Assembly: GCA_016721565.1 (NCBI GenBank)
Contig: JADKHW010000006.1
Location: forward strand, 1 to 64,000
From: a bacterium
Lineage (GTDB): Bacteria > Electryoneota > RPQS01
DNA length: 64,000 nucleotides
Reading direction: 5' to 3'
In this document: one piece after another, positions 10,116 through 18,368 of the stretch
How the letters are laid out: every line of letters begins with the position of its first letter
Numbering within the stretch: position 1 is the first letter of the stretch
Position numbers and translations under genes: made by a program
The notes under the pieces: model-generated
What the model saw: only the letters and a program-made list of their open reading frames with translations
Database searches by the model: none
Told to the model about the DNA's origin: nothing

Positions 10116-13100
10116 CTATTGCTTGATTTGCAAATGATCAGGAAGCGGAGCCAGCGTGCCGTACCAAGTCGGCGGAACGAGTTCGGGTTCGTCTTGAGCA
10201 GGCTTGTCAGGATTTGGTCCTTCGATCCAAGCCGGATTCATATAGAACGAGAGCGAAAGGCTGTCAGGTTCCATAGTCTCTGACTTGAACTGATTGGACG
10301 CGATTGCGGGAGTCAAGTCGCTTTCGCCCATCAGCAGGGTCGGGCCTTCAGCCGTGACAATGTAGTAGAACTCGGTCGTCGCGTTCGATAAGATGTTCAC
10401 ATCTGTGTAGAATGCGCTGGCCGTGGTTGCGATGAGGTTACCCGGAATGGGTTGAATGTTTATGTCGGTTGAACGATAAACACGGTACGATACAGCACCT
10501 GACGAAGCGACGGGCGCCCAGTCGAGGAAGATATCGTTGTTCGAGCGCATGACCACCAATGATTCGGGCGAGCAGGTGTTGCCTGTCACGTTCATAACAT
10601 ACGCACCTGCGTTGCCGCCAAAACCGTGAACGATGATCCAATACGGACGACCGGAAAGCGCGGTGAATGTCACGCTGCTCTGTAGCACATATTCGTTGCC
10701 GCAATAGTTGTCATCGTTACAAGCAATCGAAATTGTGCCCGGGCAAGTGAATCCACCGGCGCGAATTTCAACAGCGGTGTCATAGTTTGAACCACAAAGC
10801 GATACGGTCACTTCGGTACACGATTCCATCTGCAAGGAGTAGAAGACATCGTTGCTTGAGCTTCCGACACAGTTCGTGTAGTCATTGTCGGCGCAGAGCG
10901 TGCTGCCTGCGTCAACATACGGCAATGAGGTTATTGCCAAGGCACCACCACAAGCATCGTTCACGCGCTGACCGCCGGTTGTGCCGGTTACGTTGATGAC
11001 GTAGGGGCCTGAGTTTGTTGAGAAACCGTGTACGATTAAGTAATAGGTCAGGCCGGACTCACCGAAGAACGTGACGCCAGTCTGTAAGCCGCACGAGTCG
11101 TCGTCGCAGATGACGTTATCCACACCCGGGCAATCTCCGCCTGCACGGACTTCGATAGCACAGTCATAACTTGAGCCGCAGAGCGAAACGTTGATGTTAC
11201 CGCACTGCAACGGGGTGTAATTGTACACGACATCACGTGAAGTTGGTCCGATGCAGTTTACAAAGTCATTGTTTGCACACGAAGTGTTGCCATTGTCCGA
11301 GTAGGGAAGATGAACAATCGTCGTTCCGGGACAAGTATCGTTTGCCGGAACAAAGGTGCCGCCTGATGTCACGTTGATGACATACGACCCTTGCGAGGTC
11401 GTGCTGTAGCCGTGAATCGAGAAATAGTAGGTTTGATTTGCGGCGGCTTCAAAGGTCACTTGACTGCTCAATCCGCAATAGTCATCGTTGCAGGCAACCG
11501 TGGTTGTGCCGGGGCATGTACCGCCTGAACGTACTTCAAGACCAGTGTCATAGCTCGATCCGCAGAGCGAGACTGTGACGTCTTGGCAAATTGGCGAAGT
11601 GTAGGTATAGAGAACTTCAGGTGAAGCCGCGCCGATGCAATCGTTGTAGTTGTTGTTGGCGCCGCATGTGGTGCCGCTGTTGTTATAGGGCAATCCGCCA
11701 ATTACAAGCGAGCCGACGCATGAGTCGTTAACTGGAAGCGGGTCTGATTGTGCTCCGGTCACGGAAAGGTTAAACGCGCCTGAGTTGTTTGAGAAACCGT
11801 GTACGATGATGTAGTAATTCGTGTTGGCAGCGGCAAGGAACGACACTTGACTACTCAGACCGCAACCCGTGTAGTCATCATTGCAAGCTGCTTGCGATGA
11901 GCCGGGGCAGCTTCCGCCGTAGCGTACTTCAACGGCAGTATCGTAGCTTGAGCCGCACAGGCTTACAACCATATTCCGTGGACAAGGTGACGAGATCAAG
12001 GTATACACAACGTCTTGTGACGTGGATCCGATGCAATTGGTGTAGTTGTTGATGGCAGTCGCCGTTGATCCCGATGTCACATAGGGAAGGCCGAAGATGT
12101 AGAAACCGGGGCATTCATCGTTGTTCGGCGCTTCGACTAATCCACGCAGAACAAAAGAAGCACCAATATCACCAACGTGCGAGCCACCGTAGAGATTCTG
12201 GTCCGCAGTGATTACTGCGTTTGCGGCAGTCAGCATCGATGCGCCCGTACCGTAATAGTAGTAGCTTTGGAGTGCGTTCTTGTTCATCACCGTGCGGCTG
12301 CCGGCATTGACTTCGGCATCGTAGAGCGCTTGGCTCCAAATTTGTCCGCCGTAGTGGACACCGGTGTTGTCTTCGGGGTAATGGAGTCCAGCTTGCATTG
12401 AGCGGCCACCGAAACAAGCTTGCAATGCCCAGTTCCCGAGCCATGTTGCACCATAAGCAAAACGTGAGCGGCTGTAAGACTTTGCCCAGTAGTCGCCCCA
12501 GCCTTCGCCGAGACGGCCTTCGTCACCACCACCCCAACCAGGTGTAATGGAGTTGTGAATTGCATGGCCGTACTCGTGCAGGACAACGTCACCGTCTTCG
12601 GCTGCGTCGGCATCGCCCGTACCGGGACCTTGCCCGAATGTCAAATAGTTTCCAGACGGGTGATAGTGTGCGTTACAGTCGAAATTTTCTGCATGAGGAT
12701 CGCACGGCAAGGGGCCGTTCTGAATCGCATTGAAGCCAAGCGATTGCATCCAGCGCTGGCTCTTGTCAATGTGGAAGTACGTCACCACGTCCTCAAAGGC
12801 ATCAGCATCGCGGGTGTAGTCGAATGTTGAATTGTTAACCTGCAATACCGGAGCAATGTTCGGTGCCTGAATGTCATCGATGTCGCAGTATGGGCCGGTC
12901 AGGTAGTAGTAGTTGTTGCCGAAAAGTGGCAACTGCGTAATATCGAGAAGCGTGCGCGAAAAGCGTTGTGCCGTAAGCTGGGGGCTGTTGGCATCGTTGT
13001 TATCCGTGAGGCCGGCGCTTCCGTAGGGTTGGCCAGAGGAGCAAATCGGATTCGGGTCGAACACATAGCCTGTGCCGTTAACTGCCATCGCGATATTTTT

Positions 13101-13805
13101 GGCGCGGCGAATCGCACCAGAGTTGGCATCGATCATGATTTCCCAGTCACCATTGGTTTCAGTGGGTTCTGAGTAGTTGACGAGAACTCGCCAGCACAAA
13201 CCGAAGTCGGTGTTCTCGCCAGCCCAGACAACGAGGTCAGTCGTTGGGCCGAAGTCGGGGGCGATTTGAGCGCCGAGGTATTGCTGAGCGATCTGGGAGG
13301 CCATATCCGAATTCAATGCCGGGGTCGTCACGATCTGGTCATTGAACAAGTAAATGCTTGAGAAATAGAAACGAGCGTACATGTCGTGATCGAATGATAC
13401 AACGACGTTACCCGGATAGACGCGAACCTCGTTGATGTAGCGTTCGAACGTCACATGAAAACCGCCGGGGGATTCAACCGAGCGTACGGCGCGGAGGGTC
13501 TCTTTGGTTGGATCCATGCCCAGCCAGTCCTTGTGGACAGTTAGAAACTGACGAGCGGCTTCTTCGAGTGTGCCCTTGTATGGGCCTTCAAACATTTGGC
13601 TGACGCTCTGAAGGCGGCCAGAGCGGGTGTCCACAACGGCGTTGCCTTCGGATTCCCACGCACTGCCTTCGTCCCAATGAGTCGGGGCAGTTTCGAGAGG
13701 ACTCTTCGATTCCTCATGGAAGGCGAAGAGTTGAGATGCCGGTAGCGCCACCGCCATCAGCGCAGCTACCAACATACTCCTAAACAACATCTTAGAGTTA
13801 CACAT
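10116..13805 (-). CDS. Secreted M36/thermolysin-like metalloprotease with four PPC-like repeats and a fibronectin-type domain
   Basis: A large exported protease. The best start is ATG at 13805, with AAGGAAAAG just upstream and a clean signal peptide (MLFRSMLVAALMAVALPAS); a longer frame reaches 13862 without a ribosome site. Numbering from 13862: an FTP-like propeptide (about 60-250); a gluzincin core with HEYGH (429-433) and the third-ligand motif GEGWGDYW (Glu453); then four cysteine-rich repeats of about 130 residues from residue 581 (10575-12122), each with ND.C, LPY, VSLCGSSYD, CNDD and HGFS-like blocks, resembling bacterial pre-peptidase C-terminal domains; and a fibronectin-III-like domain near 1100-1195. 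No sorting signal is evident at the C-terminus. The product is probably an extracellular degradative enzyme. Confidence 0.85.
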   Translation of the reverse strand: MCNSKMLFRSMLVAALMAVALPASQLFAFHEESKSPLETAPTHWDEGSAWESEGNAVVDTRSGRLQSVSQMFEGPYKGTLEEAARQFLTVHKDWLGMDPTKETLRAVRSVESPGGFHVTFERYINEVRVYPGNVVVSFDHDMYARFYFSSIYLFNDQIVTTPALNSDMASQIAQQYLGAQIAPDFGPTTDLVVWAGENTDFGLCWRVLVNYSEPTETNGDWEIMIDANSGAIRRAKNIAMAVNGTGYVFDPNPICSSGQPYGSAGLTDNNDANSPQLTAQRFSRTLLDITQLPLFGNNYYYLTGPYCDIDDIQAPNIAPVLQVNNSTFDYTRDADAFEDVVTYFHIDKSQRWMQSLGFNAIQNGPLPCDPHAENFDCNAHYHPSGNYLTFGQGPGTGDADAAEDGDVVLHEYGHAIHNSITPGWGGGDEGRLGEGWGDYWAKSYSRSRFAYGATWLGNWALQACFGGRSMQAGLHYPEDNTGVHYGGQIWSQALYDAEVNAGSRTVMNKNALQSYYYYGTGASMLTAANAVITADQNLYGGSHVGDIGASFVLRGLVEAPNNDECPGFYIFGLPYVTSGSTATAINNYTNCIGSTSQDVVYTLISSPCPRNMVVSLCGSSYDTAVEVRYGGSCPGSSQAACNDDYTGCGLSSQVSFLAAANTNYYIIVHGFSNNSGAFNLSVTGAQSDPLPVNDSCVGSLVIGGLPYNNSGTTCGANNNYNDCIGAASPEVLYTYTSPICQDVTVSLCGSSYDTGLEVRSGGTCPGTTTVACNDDYCGLSSQVTFEAAANQTYYFSIHGYSTTSQGSYVINVTSGGTFVPANDTCPGTTIVHLPYSDNGNTSCANNDFVNCIGPTSRDVVYNYTPLQCGNINVSLCGSSYDCAIEVRAGGDCPGVDNVICDDDSCGLQTGVTFFGESGLTYYLIVHGFSTNSGPYVINVTGTTGGQRVNDACGGALAITSLPYVDAGSTLCADNDYTNCVGSSSNDVFYSLQMESCTEVTVSLCGSNYDTAVEIRAGGFTCPGTISIACNDDNYCGNEYVLQSSVTFTALSGRPYWIIVHGFGGNAGAYVMNVTGNTCSPESLVVMRSNNDIFLDWAPVASSGAVSYRVYRSTDINIQPIPGNLIATTASAFYTDVNILSNATTEFYYIVTAEGPTLLMGESDLTPAIASNQFKSETMEPDSLSLSFYMNPAWIEGPNPDKPAQDEPELVPPTWYGTLAPLPDHLQIKQ

Positions 13806-13911
13806 ACATCTTTTCCTTGATTTGGTTTCCATCAAAATCCACAAAAATATTCTGTTGAGCATAAGTAGATAAAAAGAGGCGATTTTGCAAGTCTACTCAA
13901 ATGACCACAAG

Positions 13912-13942
13912 AAAAAAAACGGACTGCCATTTGGGCAGTCCG
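13912..13942 (-). terminator. Intrinsic terminator of the ABC exporter operon
   Basis: Read on the minus strand: arms cggactgcc (13942-13934) and ggcagtccg (13928-13920), loop of 5, followed directly by eight T residues (13919-13912). A textbook Rho-independent terminator about 32 nt beyond the restored permease stop, and upstream of the metalloprotease gene on the same strand. Confidence 0.9.
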
Positions 13943-13999
13943 GCATTCTTACTATACTTGCAGCCTTAAATGTCTAATCCAGCGTTCGACGGTAGAAGG

Positions 14000-15073
14000 T
14001 CACCGCGATTGCCAAAGATCGCCGAACTCATTTCCCTTCAGAATGATTCCGCGAACGACGCGGTGGAAGTGAGTTAGAGGGAGGATATTTCCGATGATCT
14101 GCGCCCAGTACGGCATGCCACGAAATGGGAACATGAAACCAGAGAGCAAGATGTTTGGCAGGAAGAAGAAGAAGGTCATCTGCATGGCCTGAAGCTGGTT
14201 GCGAGCCAACGATGAGATTGTGATCCCGACCATCAAGTTGGCCGCAATAAAGATGTAGGTTGCAAAATAGAGAGAGAAGATGCTCCCAAAGAAGGGGATA
14301 TTAAATAGTAGGCGGGCAGCAATCAAGATGAGCGTCGCCTGAATCAAACCAATGACGATGTATGGCAGGATTTTTCCGGCCATGACTTCAAACGGGCGAA
14401 GCGGCATGGCCAACAAATTTTCCATCGTACCGCGTTCACGCTCGCGTGTGATTGCAAGTCCGGTCATCAGTACCATTGTCATCGTTAGGATAACGCCCAT
14501 CAAGCCGGGCACGACGTTGAAGTGCGTATTGCCCTCTGGATTATACATGCGCTGGACGCGAGCTTCAAAGGGGGGAGGCGCGGGAACAAGCTGTGCCAGC
14601 GGCCCAGTTAAATCTTTACGCGCGACGTACTCGAAAACTTGGTTCAAAGATGACAGAGCCATGCCTGTTGCGGTTGGGTCGGTGGCGTCGGCTTCAATCA
14701 GAACGGCGGGACGTTCTCCACGTAGCATGTTTTTCGTGAAGTCCACGGGAATGTTTATGACAAACTGGATATCTCCTTGTGCGAGCGCGCGGCGACCCGC
14801 TTCTTCATCGGGAAGCTCACCGACGATTTCGAAGTAGTCAGAGTTCTTGAGTGTCGAGATGATCGTGCGGGTGATTTCACTGTGGTCGTTAACGATCAGC
14901 GCCGTCGGCATGTGTTTAGGGTCGCTGTTGATGGCGAAACCAAACAATGTGAGTTGCATGATCGGAATACCGACGATCATGCCAAAAGTCAATCGGTCAC
15001 GTTTGAGTTGAAGAAACTCTTTGACCACCATGCTCCACCAGCGGGAGAATCCGGGCTTGCTGAACAGCGTCAT
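14000..15073 (-). CDS. ABC-2 type permease, 3' end apparently damaged by a small deletion
   Basis: A 357-residue permease of the YhhJ/YbhS-YbhR class: one N-terminal membrane helix (residues 30-50), a large periplasmic domain (50-180), then five helices with the family motif TRERERGTMENLLAMPLRP. It would form the membrane channel of a tripartite exporter with the two genes upstream. The frame stops at GDLWQSR, before the expected last helix. In another frame the next codons (14018 to 13974) read SLAIAVTFYRRTLD and stop, which is the usual C-terminal end of these proteins. About 45-55 bp seem to be missing around 14017. The gene overlaps the ATPase stop by ATGA. Whether the protein still works is unclear. 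Confidence 0.85.
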   Translation of the reverse strand: MTLFSKPGFSRWWSMVVKEFLQLKRDRLTFGMIVGIPIMQLTLFGFAINSDPKHMPTALIVNDHSEITRTIISTLKNSDYFEIVGELPDEEAGRRALAQGDIQFVINIPVDFTKNMLRGERPAVLIEADATDPTATGMALSSLNQVFEYVARKDLTGPLAQLVPAPPPFEARVQRMYNPEGNTHFNVVPGLMGVILTMTMVLMTGLAITRERERGTMENLLAMPLRPFEVMAGKILPYIVIGLIQATLILIAARLLFNIPFFGSIFSLYFATYIFIAANLMVGITISSLARNQLQAMQMTFFFFLPNILLSGFMFPFRGMPYWAQIIGNILPLTHFHRVVRGIILKGNEFGDLWQSR

Positions 15074-16005
15074 ACGGCCTTGTCTCCATTCACCTGAGTG
15101 TGTTTCATGAGGTATATAAAGACATCTTCGAGGCCAGTTTCCATGGGTTCAAGCTTGAGTGATGTTCCGGCGATTGCTTGGCGTAATTGTTTCTCAAGCA
15201 GTACAGGATTTGAGCCGCTGACGTGCAAGACCGTTCCAAAGAGAACTGTCTGCTCGATGCCCGGCGTGCGCTGTAATTGCTCAGACAGCTCGGCCAGATG
15301 CTCGCCGTGAATCGCCCATGTACCGATGTGCTGCGAGGCAATGACTTCGCTGGATGTTCCTTGCACCAATAAGTTACCGTTAAAGATGTACGCAAGTTTA
15401 TGACAGCGTTCGGCTTCGTCCATGTAGTGCGTGCTGACAAGAACAGATATACCTTTGCGCGCAAGCTGATGCAGCTCTTCCCAGAAATCCCGGCGAGCGG
15501 ATGGATCGACACCAGCGGTCGGTTCATCAAGTAAGAGCAATTCAGGTTTGTGCAGCATACATGCCGCGAGAGCTAAGCGTTGTTTCCAACCACCTGACAA
15601 TGCTCCTACCAATTGGTTGGCACGCTCGGTCAAACCAAGTCCTTCTAATGCCTCGTCGACGGCTTCTCGGCGGTTGTCCATATTGTACATGCGCGCGACG
15701 AAGTCGAGATTTTCCCGCATCGTCAAATCTTCCCAATACGAGAATTTCTGCGTCATGTAGCCGACATGGCGCTTAATCTTTGCGCTTTCTTTCAGAATAT
15801 CGTAGCCCAAGCAGGTACCACTCCCAGAGTCGGGCGTCAACAAGCCGCACATCATACGAATTGTTGTGGTTTTGCCGCTGCCATTGGGTCCCAGAAAGCC
15901 GAAAATCTCGCCGCGTTTGACTTGCAGCGAGACCTGATTCACAACGCGCTTGTGGCCGAAGGTCTTGACCAAATCGCGAACATCAATAGCGAGTTCGCCG
16001 GTCAT
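15070..16005 (-). CDS. ABC transporter ATP-binding protein of an ABC-2 exporter
   Basis: A 311-residue nucleotide-binding subunit. Walker A is GPNGSGKTTT (about 39-48), the signature is ALSGGWKQRLALA, Walker B is LLLLDEPTAGVDP and the switch His is in STHYMDEAERC. The C-terminal extension (220-300) matches the regulatory tail of multidrug/ABC-2 exporter ATPases (CcmA/YbhF-like). It overlaps the HlyD gene upstream and the permease downstream by 4 nt each, so the three are co-translated. Only one permease is encoded, which would have to homodimerise or pair with a permease coded elsewhere. Confidence 0.93.
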   Translation of the reverse strand: MTGELAIDVRDLVKTFGHKRVVNQVSLQVKRGEIFGFLGPNGSGKTTTIRMMCGLLTPDSGSGTCLGYDILKESAKIKRHVGYMTQKFSYWEDLTMRENLDFVARMYNMDNRREAVDEALEGLGLTERANQLVGALSGGWKQRLALAACMLHKPELLLLDEPTAGVDPSARRDFWEELHQLARKGISVLVSTHYMDEAERCHKLAYIFNGNLLVQGTSSEVIASQHIGTWAIHGEHLAELSEQLQRTPGIEQTVLFGTVLHVSGSNPVLLEKQLRQAIAGTSLKLEPMETGLEDVFIYLMKHTQVNGDKAV

Positions 16006-16982
16006 TGAACGACAACACTCACGGGCTGGCCGACGTTAAGCTTTGAGGCCAGAGGATCATTGGGACGCGCCTCAATCATGTAAACGAGTTTGCTGCGCGT
16101 GTCATTGCTATAGATGATCGGCGGTGTGTATTCAGCTGTTGGGGAGATGAAAGAAATCGTTCCTGCAACCGTAGTTGCACAACCGTCGCAAGAAATAGTG
16201 ACGGGTCGGCCAACAGAAAGGGAGCTGATCAGAGTTTCGGGGACAAAAAAGCGAATCTTGAGATTTTGCGGGGGGAGAAAGCGCACTACGACTCCGCCGG
16301 TCGGAACCCACTCTCCAGGTTCGTACATGACATCCACAACAAGGCCGTCAGTCTGCGACTGTACGGCTTTTTGATTATAGCGCCATTCGGCTTGCTGGGT
16401 GGCTGCCCGTGCGGCCTCAACGAGCGATGTCTGAGCAGATACCTGATTTTCGCGGGCGGGTAAAGTGGCCACTCGCAATTGGTTTTGCAATTCGATGACG
16501 CGCTCTTTGGCAAGCTCGGCTTGTGTCCGAGCAATGTCGAGTTGCTCTGCTGATACCCCACCAGTCTCAAAAGTGGCGGATTGGCGGTTGAAGGTCGAAG
16601 CCGTTAACTCTTCATTGGCCTTGGCCTGCGCGAGTTGAGCTTTGATGACATCAATTTCTTGCGGTCGGCGGCCCTGTTTCAGGTCTTCTAACTGCGACTC
16701 GGCGGCAGCCAGTTGTTCGCGGGCTTGGGCAAGGGCTGCTGACTCAAGATCGCTGTCAAGGAAATACAAGGGTGTGCCTTCCGGAATCGTCTGACCGCGC
16801 TTAACGGCAACCGAATCGAGGCGGCCCGGCTGGGACGACGCGATGTAAACGTAGTCAGCTTCTGTATATCCCTGATAGCCGTCCGGATGCTTGGTTCCGC
16901 AGGCCTGAAGGAGTAAGACCCCGGACAAAACGATGGCCGACAGTAATCGTTGAAGTCTGCTTGAGGGAGATGTGTCAGGCAT
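16002..16982 (-). CDS. HlyD/YbhG-type periplasmic membrane-fusion lipoprotein
   Basis: A 326-residue periplasmic adaptor. The signal sequence ends in a lipobox (VLLLQACGTK), so the protein is probably anchored by a lipidated Cys. The first lipoyl half follows (YVYIASSQPGRLDSVAVKRG), then a long alpha-hairpin (residues 85-200) rich in Ala/Gln/Glu, the second lipoyl half and a beta-barrel region ending PVSVVVQ. It is the first gene of the exporter operon with ATPase and permease. A weak promoter candidate (TTGCCT-17-TACTCT, minus strand, about 17080-17050) precedes it. The substrate is unknown; family relatives export drugs or toxic organic compounds. Confidence 0.88.
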   Translation of the reverse strand: MPDTSPSSRLQRLLSAIVLSGVLLLQACGTKHPDGYQGYTEADYVYIASSQPGRLDSVAVKRGQTIPEGTPLYFLDSDLESAALAQAREQLAAAESQLEDLKQGRRPQEIDVIKAQLAQAKANEELTASTFNRQSATFETGGVSAEQLDIARTQAELAKERVIELQNQLRVATLPARENQVSAQTSLVEAARAATQQAEWRYNQKAVQSQTDGLVVDVMYEPGEWVPTGGVVVRFLPPQNLKIRFFVPETLISSLSVGRPVTISCDGCATTVAGTISFISPTAEYTPPIIYSNDTRSKLVYMIEARPNDPLASKLNVGQPVSVVVQ

Positions 16983-17282
16983 TGGACCCTGCTTGTATGC
17001 GGTATGTGTTCATTGCCAAAGAGTAACAATTTCGTACGGGAAAGGCAACTACCCGAATACGATGACGGTTAGGCATCGAGATTACCTTATTTGATAGTAT
17101 TCCGTTTGTCACTCCGTTTACACCTTTCTATAACAGGTGCGTCGGCAAGCTCAAGCGATTTGGGTAGGAAAATGGTGCCGTGACCAGAAGGAGGGGTGAA
17201 AGATCACGTACGTGGGTCATTTGAGCAAAATCGCGTAAGCTATTGAAAAAATAATTGATAAGAGATGAAAGACGGGTAAAAT

Positions 17283-17310
17283 TAAAGTTTTTGGAGGGTC
17301 GGCACGATAA
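17283..17310 (+). promoter_or_regulatory. Sigma-28-like element overlapping the flgC sigma-54 promoter
   Basis: TAAAGTTT (17283-17290), identical to the enteric FliA -35, with 16 nt between TAAA and CACGATAA (17303-17310), which matches GCCGATAA at the last six positions. It shares DNA with the sigma-54 element. Weaker on its own than the flagellin promoter. Confidence 0.35.
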
Positions 17311-17315
17311 CTGCT
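17300..17315 (+). promoter_or_regulatory. Sigma-54 (-24/-12) promoter of the flgC operon
   Basis: CGGCACGATAACTGCT fits TGGCACG-N4-TTGCT at all but two positions, with GG (17301-17302) and GC (17313-17314) exactly 10 nt apart. The start site would fall near 17326, giving a leader of about 27 nt to the flgC ATG at 17353. Confidence 0.75.
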
Positions 17316-17352
17316 TATTGCTCTGGTGGCAAAAAAGTTCAAGGAACGCTTC

Positions 17353-17841
17353 ATGGAAATCCACCCTCTCTTTTCGGGTATGAACTCGAGCACCTCCGGC
17401 ATGACGGCGCAACGCAAGCGCATGAACGCCATTGCCGAGAATATCGCGAACATCGAAACGACGCGCACTGAGGAGGGCGGGCCGTATCGCCGCAAAGCGA
17501 CCGTGCTGTCCGAAGATCAGCGATTTGAGACTGCGCTTGAACAGAGCACGCACCAGAAGCTTGCCCGGACTGACGGGAATCACATGTTCGGACGCAATGA
17601 GGACAAGATTCTCTCGCCAATGAACGGTGTCAAAGCAACCATCGAAGAAGATCAGACGGCGTTTCGTGAGGTCTATGACCCTGATCATCCGGATGCCGAC
17701 GAAAACGGAATCGTGAAATTGCCGAACGTTGATTTAGTGCAGGAAATGACGGAACTCATCAGCGCTTCGCGCGCCTTTGAAGCTAACGTAACGGCCTTCA
17801 ATGCCACCAAGGCCATGATGAAGAAGGCGCTGGAACTGTAA
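17353..17841 (+). CDS. flgC: Flagellar basal-body rod protein FlgC
   Basis: A proximal rod protein of 162 residues. The N-terminus (FSGMNSSTSGMTAQRKRMNAI then AENIANIETTRT) is the flagellar axial-protein motif, and the C-terminus (VKLPNVDLVQEMTELISASR, then AFEANVTAFNATKAM) is the FlgC-specific end helix. ATG at 17353 is chosen because AAGGAACG lies five nt ahead; a longer frame from 17326 would begin at the predicted transcript start. It heads the flagellar operon, which is unusual because flgB normally comes first. Confidence 0.95.
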   Translation: MEIHPLFSGMNSSTSGMTAQRKRMNAIAENIANIETTRTEEGGPYRRKATVLSEDQRFETALEQSTHQKLARTDGNHMFGRNEDKILSPMNGVKATIEEDQTAFREVYDPDHPDADENGIVKLPNVDLVQEMTELISASRAFEANVTAFNATKAMMKKALEL

Positions 17842-17842
17842 C

Positions 17843-18037
17843 ATGAAAATCAACGCAAGCTATACACCGATCATCGCACCGCAACAGCGGCTGCAAAATT
17901 CGCAATCTGCGCAAGCAGGAGCGGAACGCAACGAGGCGGAATCACGTTTGCGCGAGTTGATCGCTCAAAAGCATGCGGAATTTGACAGTTTTCGTCCGGC
18001 CGAAGAGCTGGGCAAACATCTTGACTTGAGGGCATAG
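17843..18037 (+). CDS. Small uncharacterised protein between flgC and fliE
   Basis: A 64-residue protein, one nt after flgC and one nt before fliE, so clearly translated as part of the operon if real. It is polar and Gln/Ala/Glu-rich with a probable helix (ERNEAESRLRELIAQKHAEF, about 29-48) and a disordered N-terminus (YTPIIAPQQRLQNSQSAQ). There is no signal peptide or membrane segment. The family is not recognised. It resembles in style the flexible N-terminus of small export-linked flagellar proteins, but no function can be assigned. Confidence 0.7.
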   Translation: MKINASYTPIIAPQQRLQNSQSAQAGAERNEAESRLRELIAQKHAEFDSFRPAEELGKHLDLRA

Positions 18038-18038
18038 C

Positions 18039-18338
18039 ATGATCTACGGTATTGATCAACTTAAGCCGATTCCACCGATTGCCACCGGCGTACAGCCGAC
18101 GCAGAACGACGGCAACGGGGAGAGCTTTGGTGACACACTGTCGAGTTTTATCGGCGGCGTGAATAAGATGCAATTGCAAGCCGGTGAAAAAACGGAACTC
18201 TTTGCTACCGGACGGATCCAAGACATCCATGAAGTGATGGCCGCTGTAGAAGAAGCGTCCGTCTCTATGGCGATGCTGCTCGAAATTCGCAAGAAAGCTC
18301 TTGAAGGCTATCAAGAACTCATGCGTACGCCGGTCTAA
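18039..18338 (+). CDS. fliE: Flagellar hook-basal body complex protein FliE
   Basis: A 99-residue FliE, the adaptor between MS ring and rod. The C-terminal half shows the family pattern: FGDTLSSFIGGVNKMQLQAG, then IQDIHEVMAAVEEASVSMAM and LLEIRKKALEGYQELMRTPV. The N-terminal 30 residues are variable and Pro-rich. It starts one nt after the small gene upstream and is followed by fliF after a 30-nt gap. Confidence 0.95.
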   Translation: MIYGIDQLKPIPPIATGVQPTQNDGNGESFGDTLSSFIGGVNKMQLQAGEKTELFATGRIQDIHEVMAAVEEASVSMAMLLEIRKKALEGYQELMRTPV

Positions 18339-18368
18339 TCACTCGATCAACCAAGCAACTTTTCATAA

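Larger units (their letters stand above)
16983..17352. other. Divergent intergenic region before the flagellar operon; no flgB
   Basis: 370 nt between the HlyD gene (minus) and flgC (plus). Contains the flgC sigma-54 and sigma-28-like elements near its right end and little else. No open frame long enough for FlgB (about 130 codons) exists here on the plus strand and no FlgB-like peptide could be read. Confidence 0.6.

Noticed and set aside
17128..17688. 186-codon minus-strand frame over the flgC start
   Set aside because: It runs opposite flgC and across its promoter; no motif or ribosome site, judged a shadow frame.
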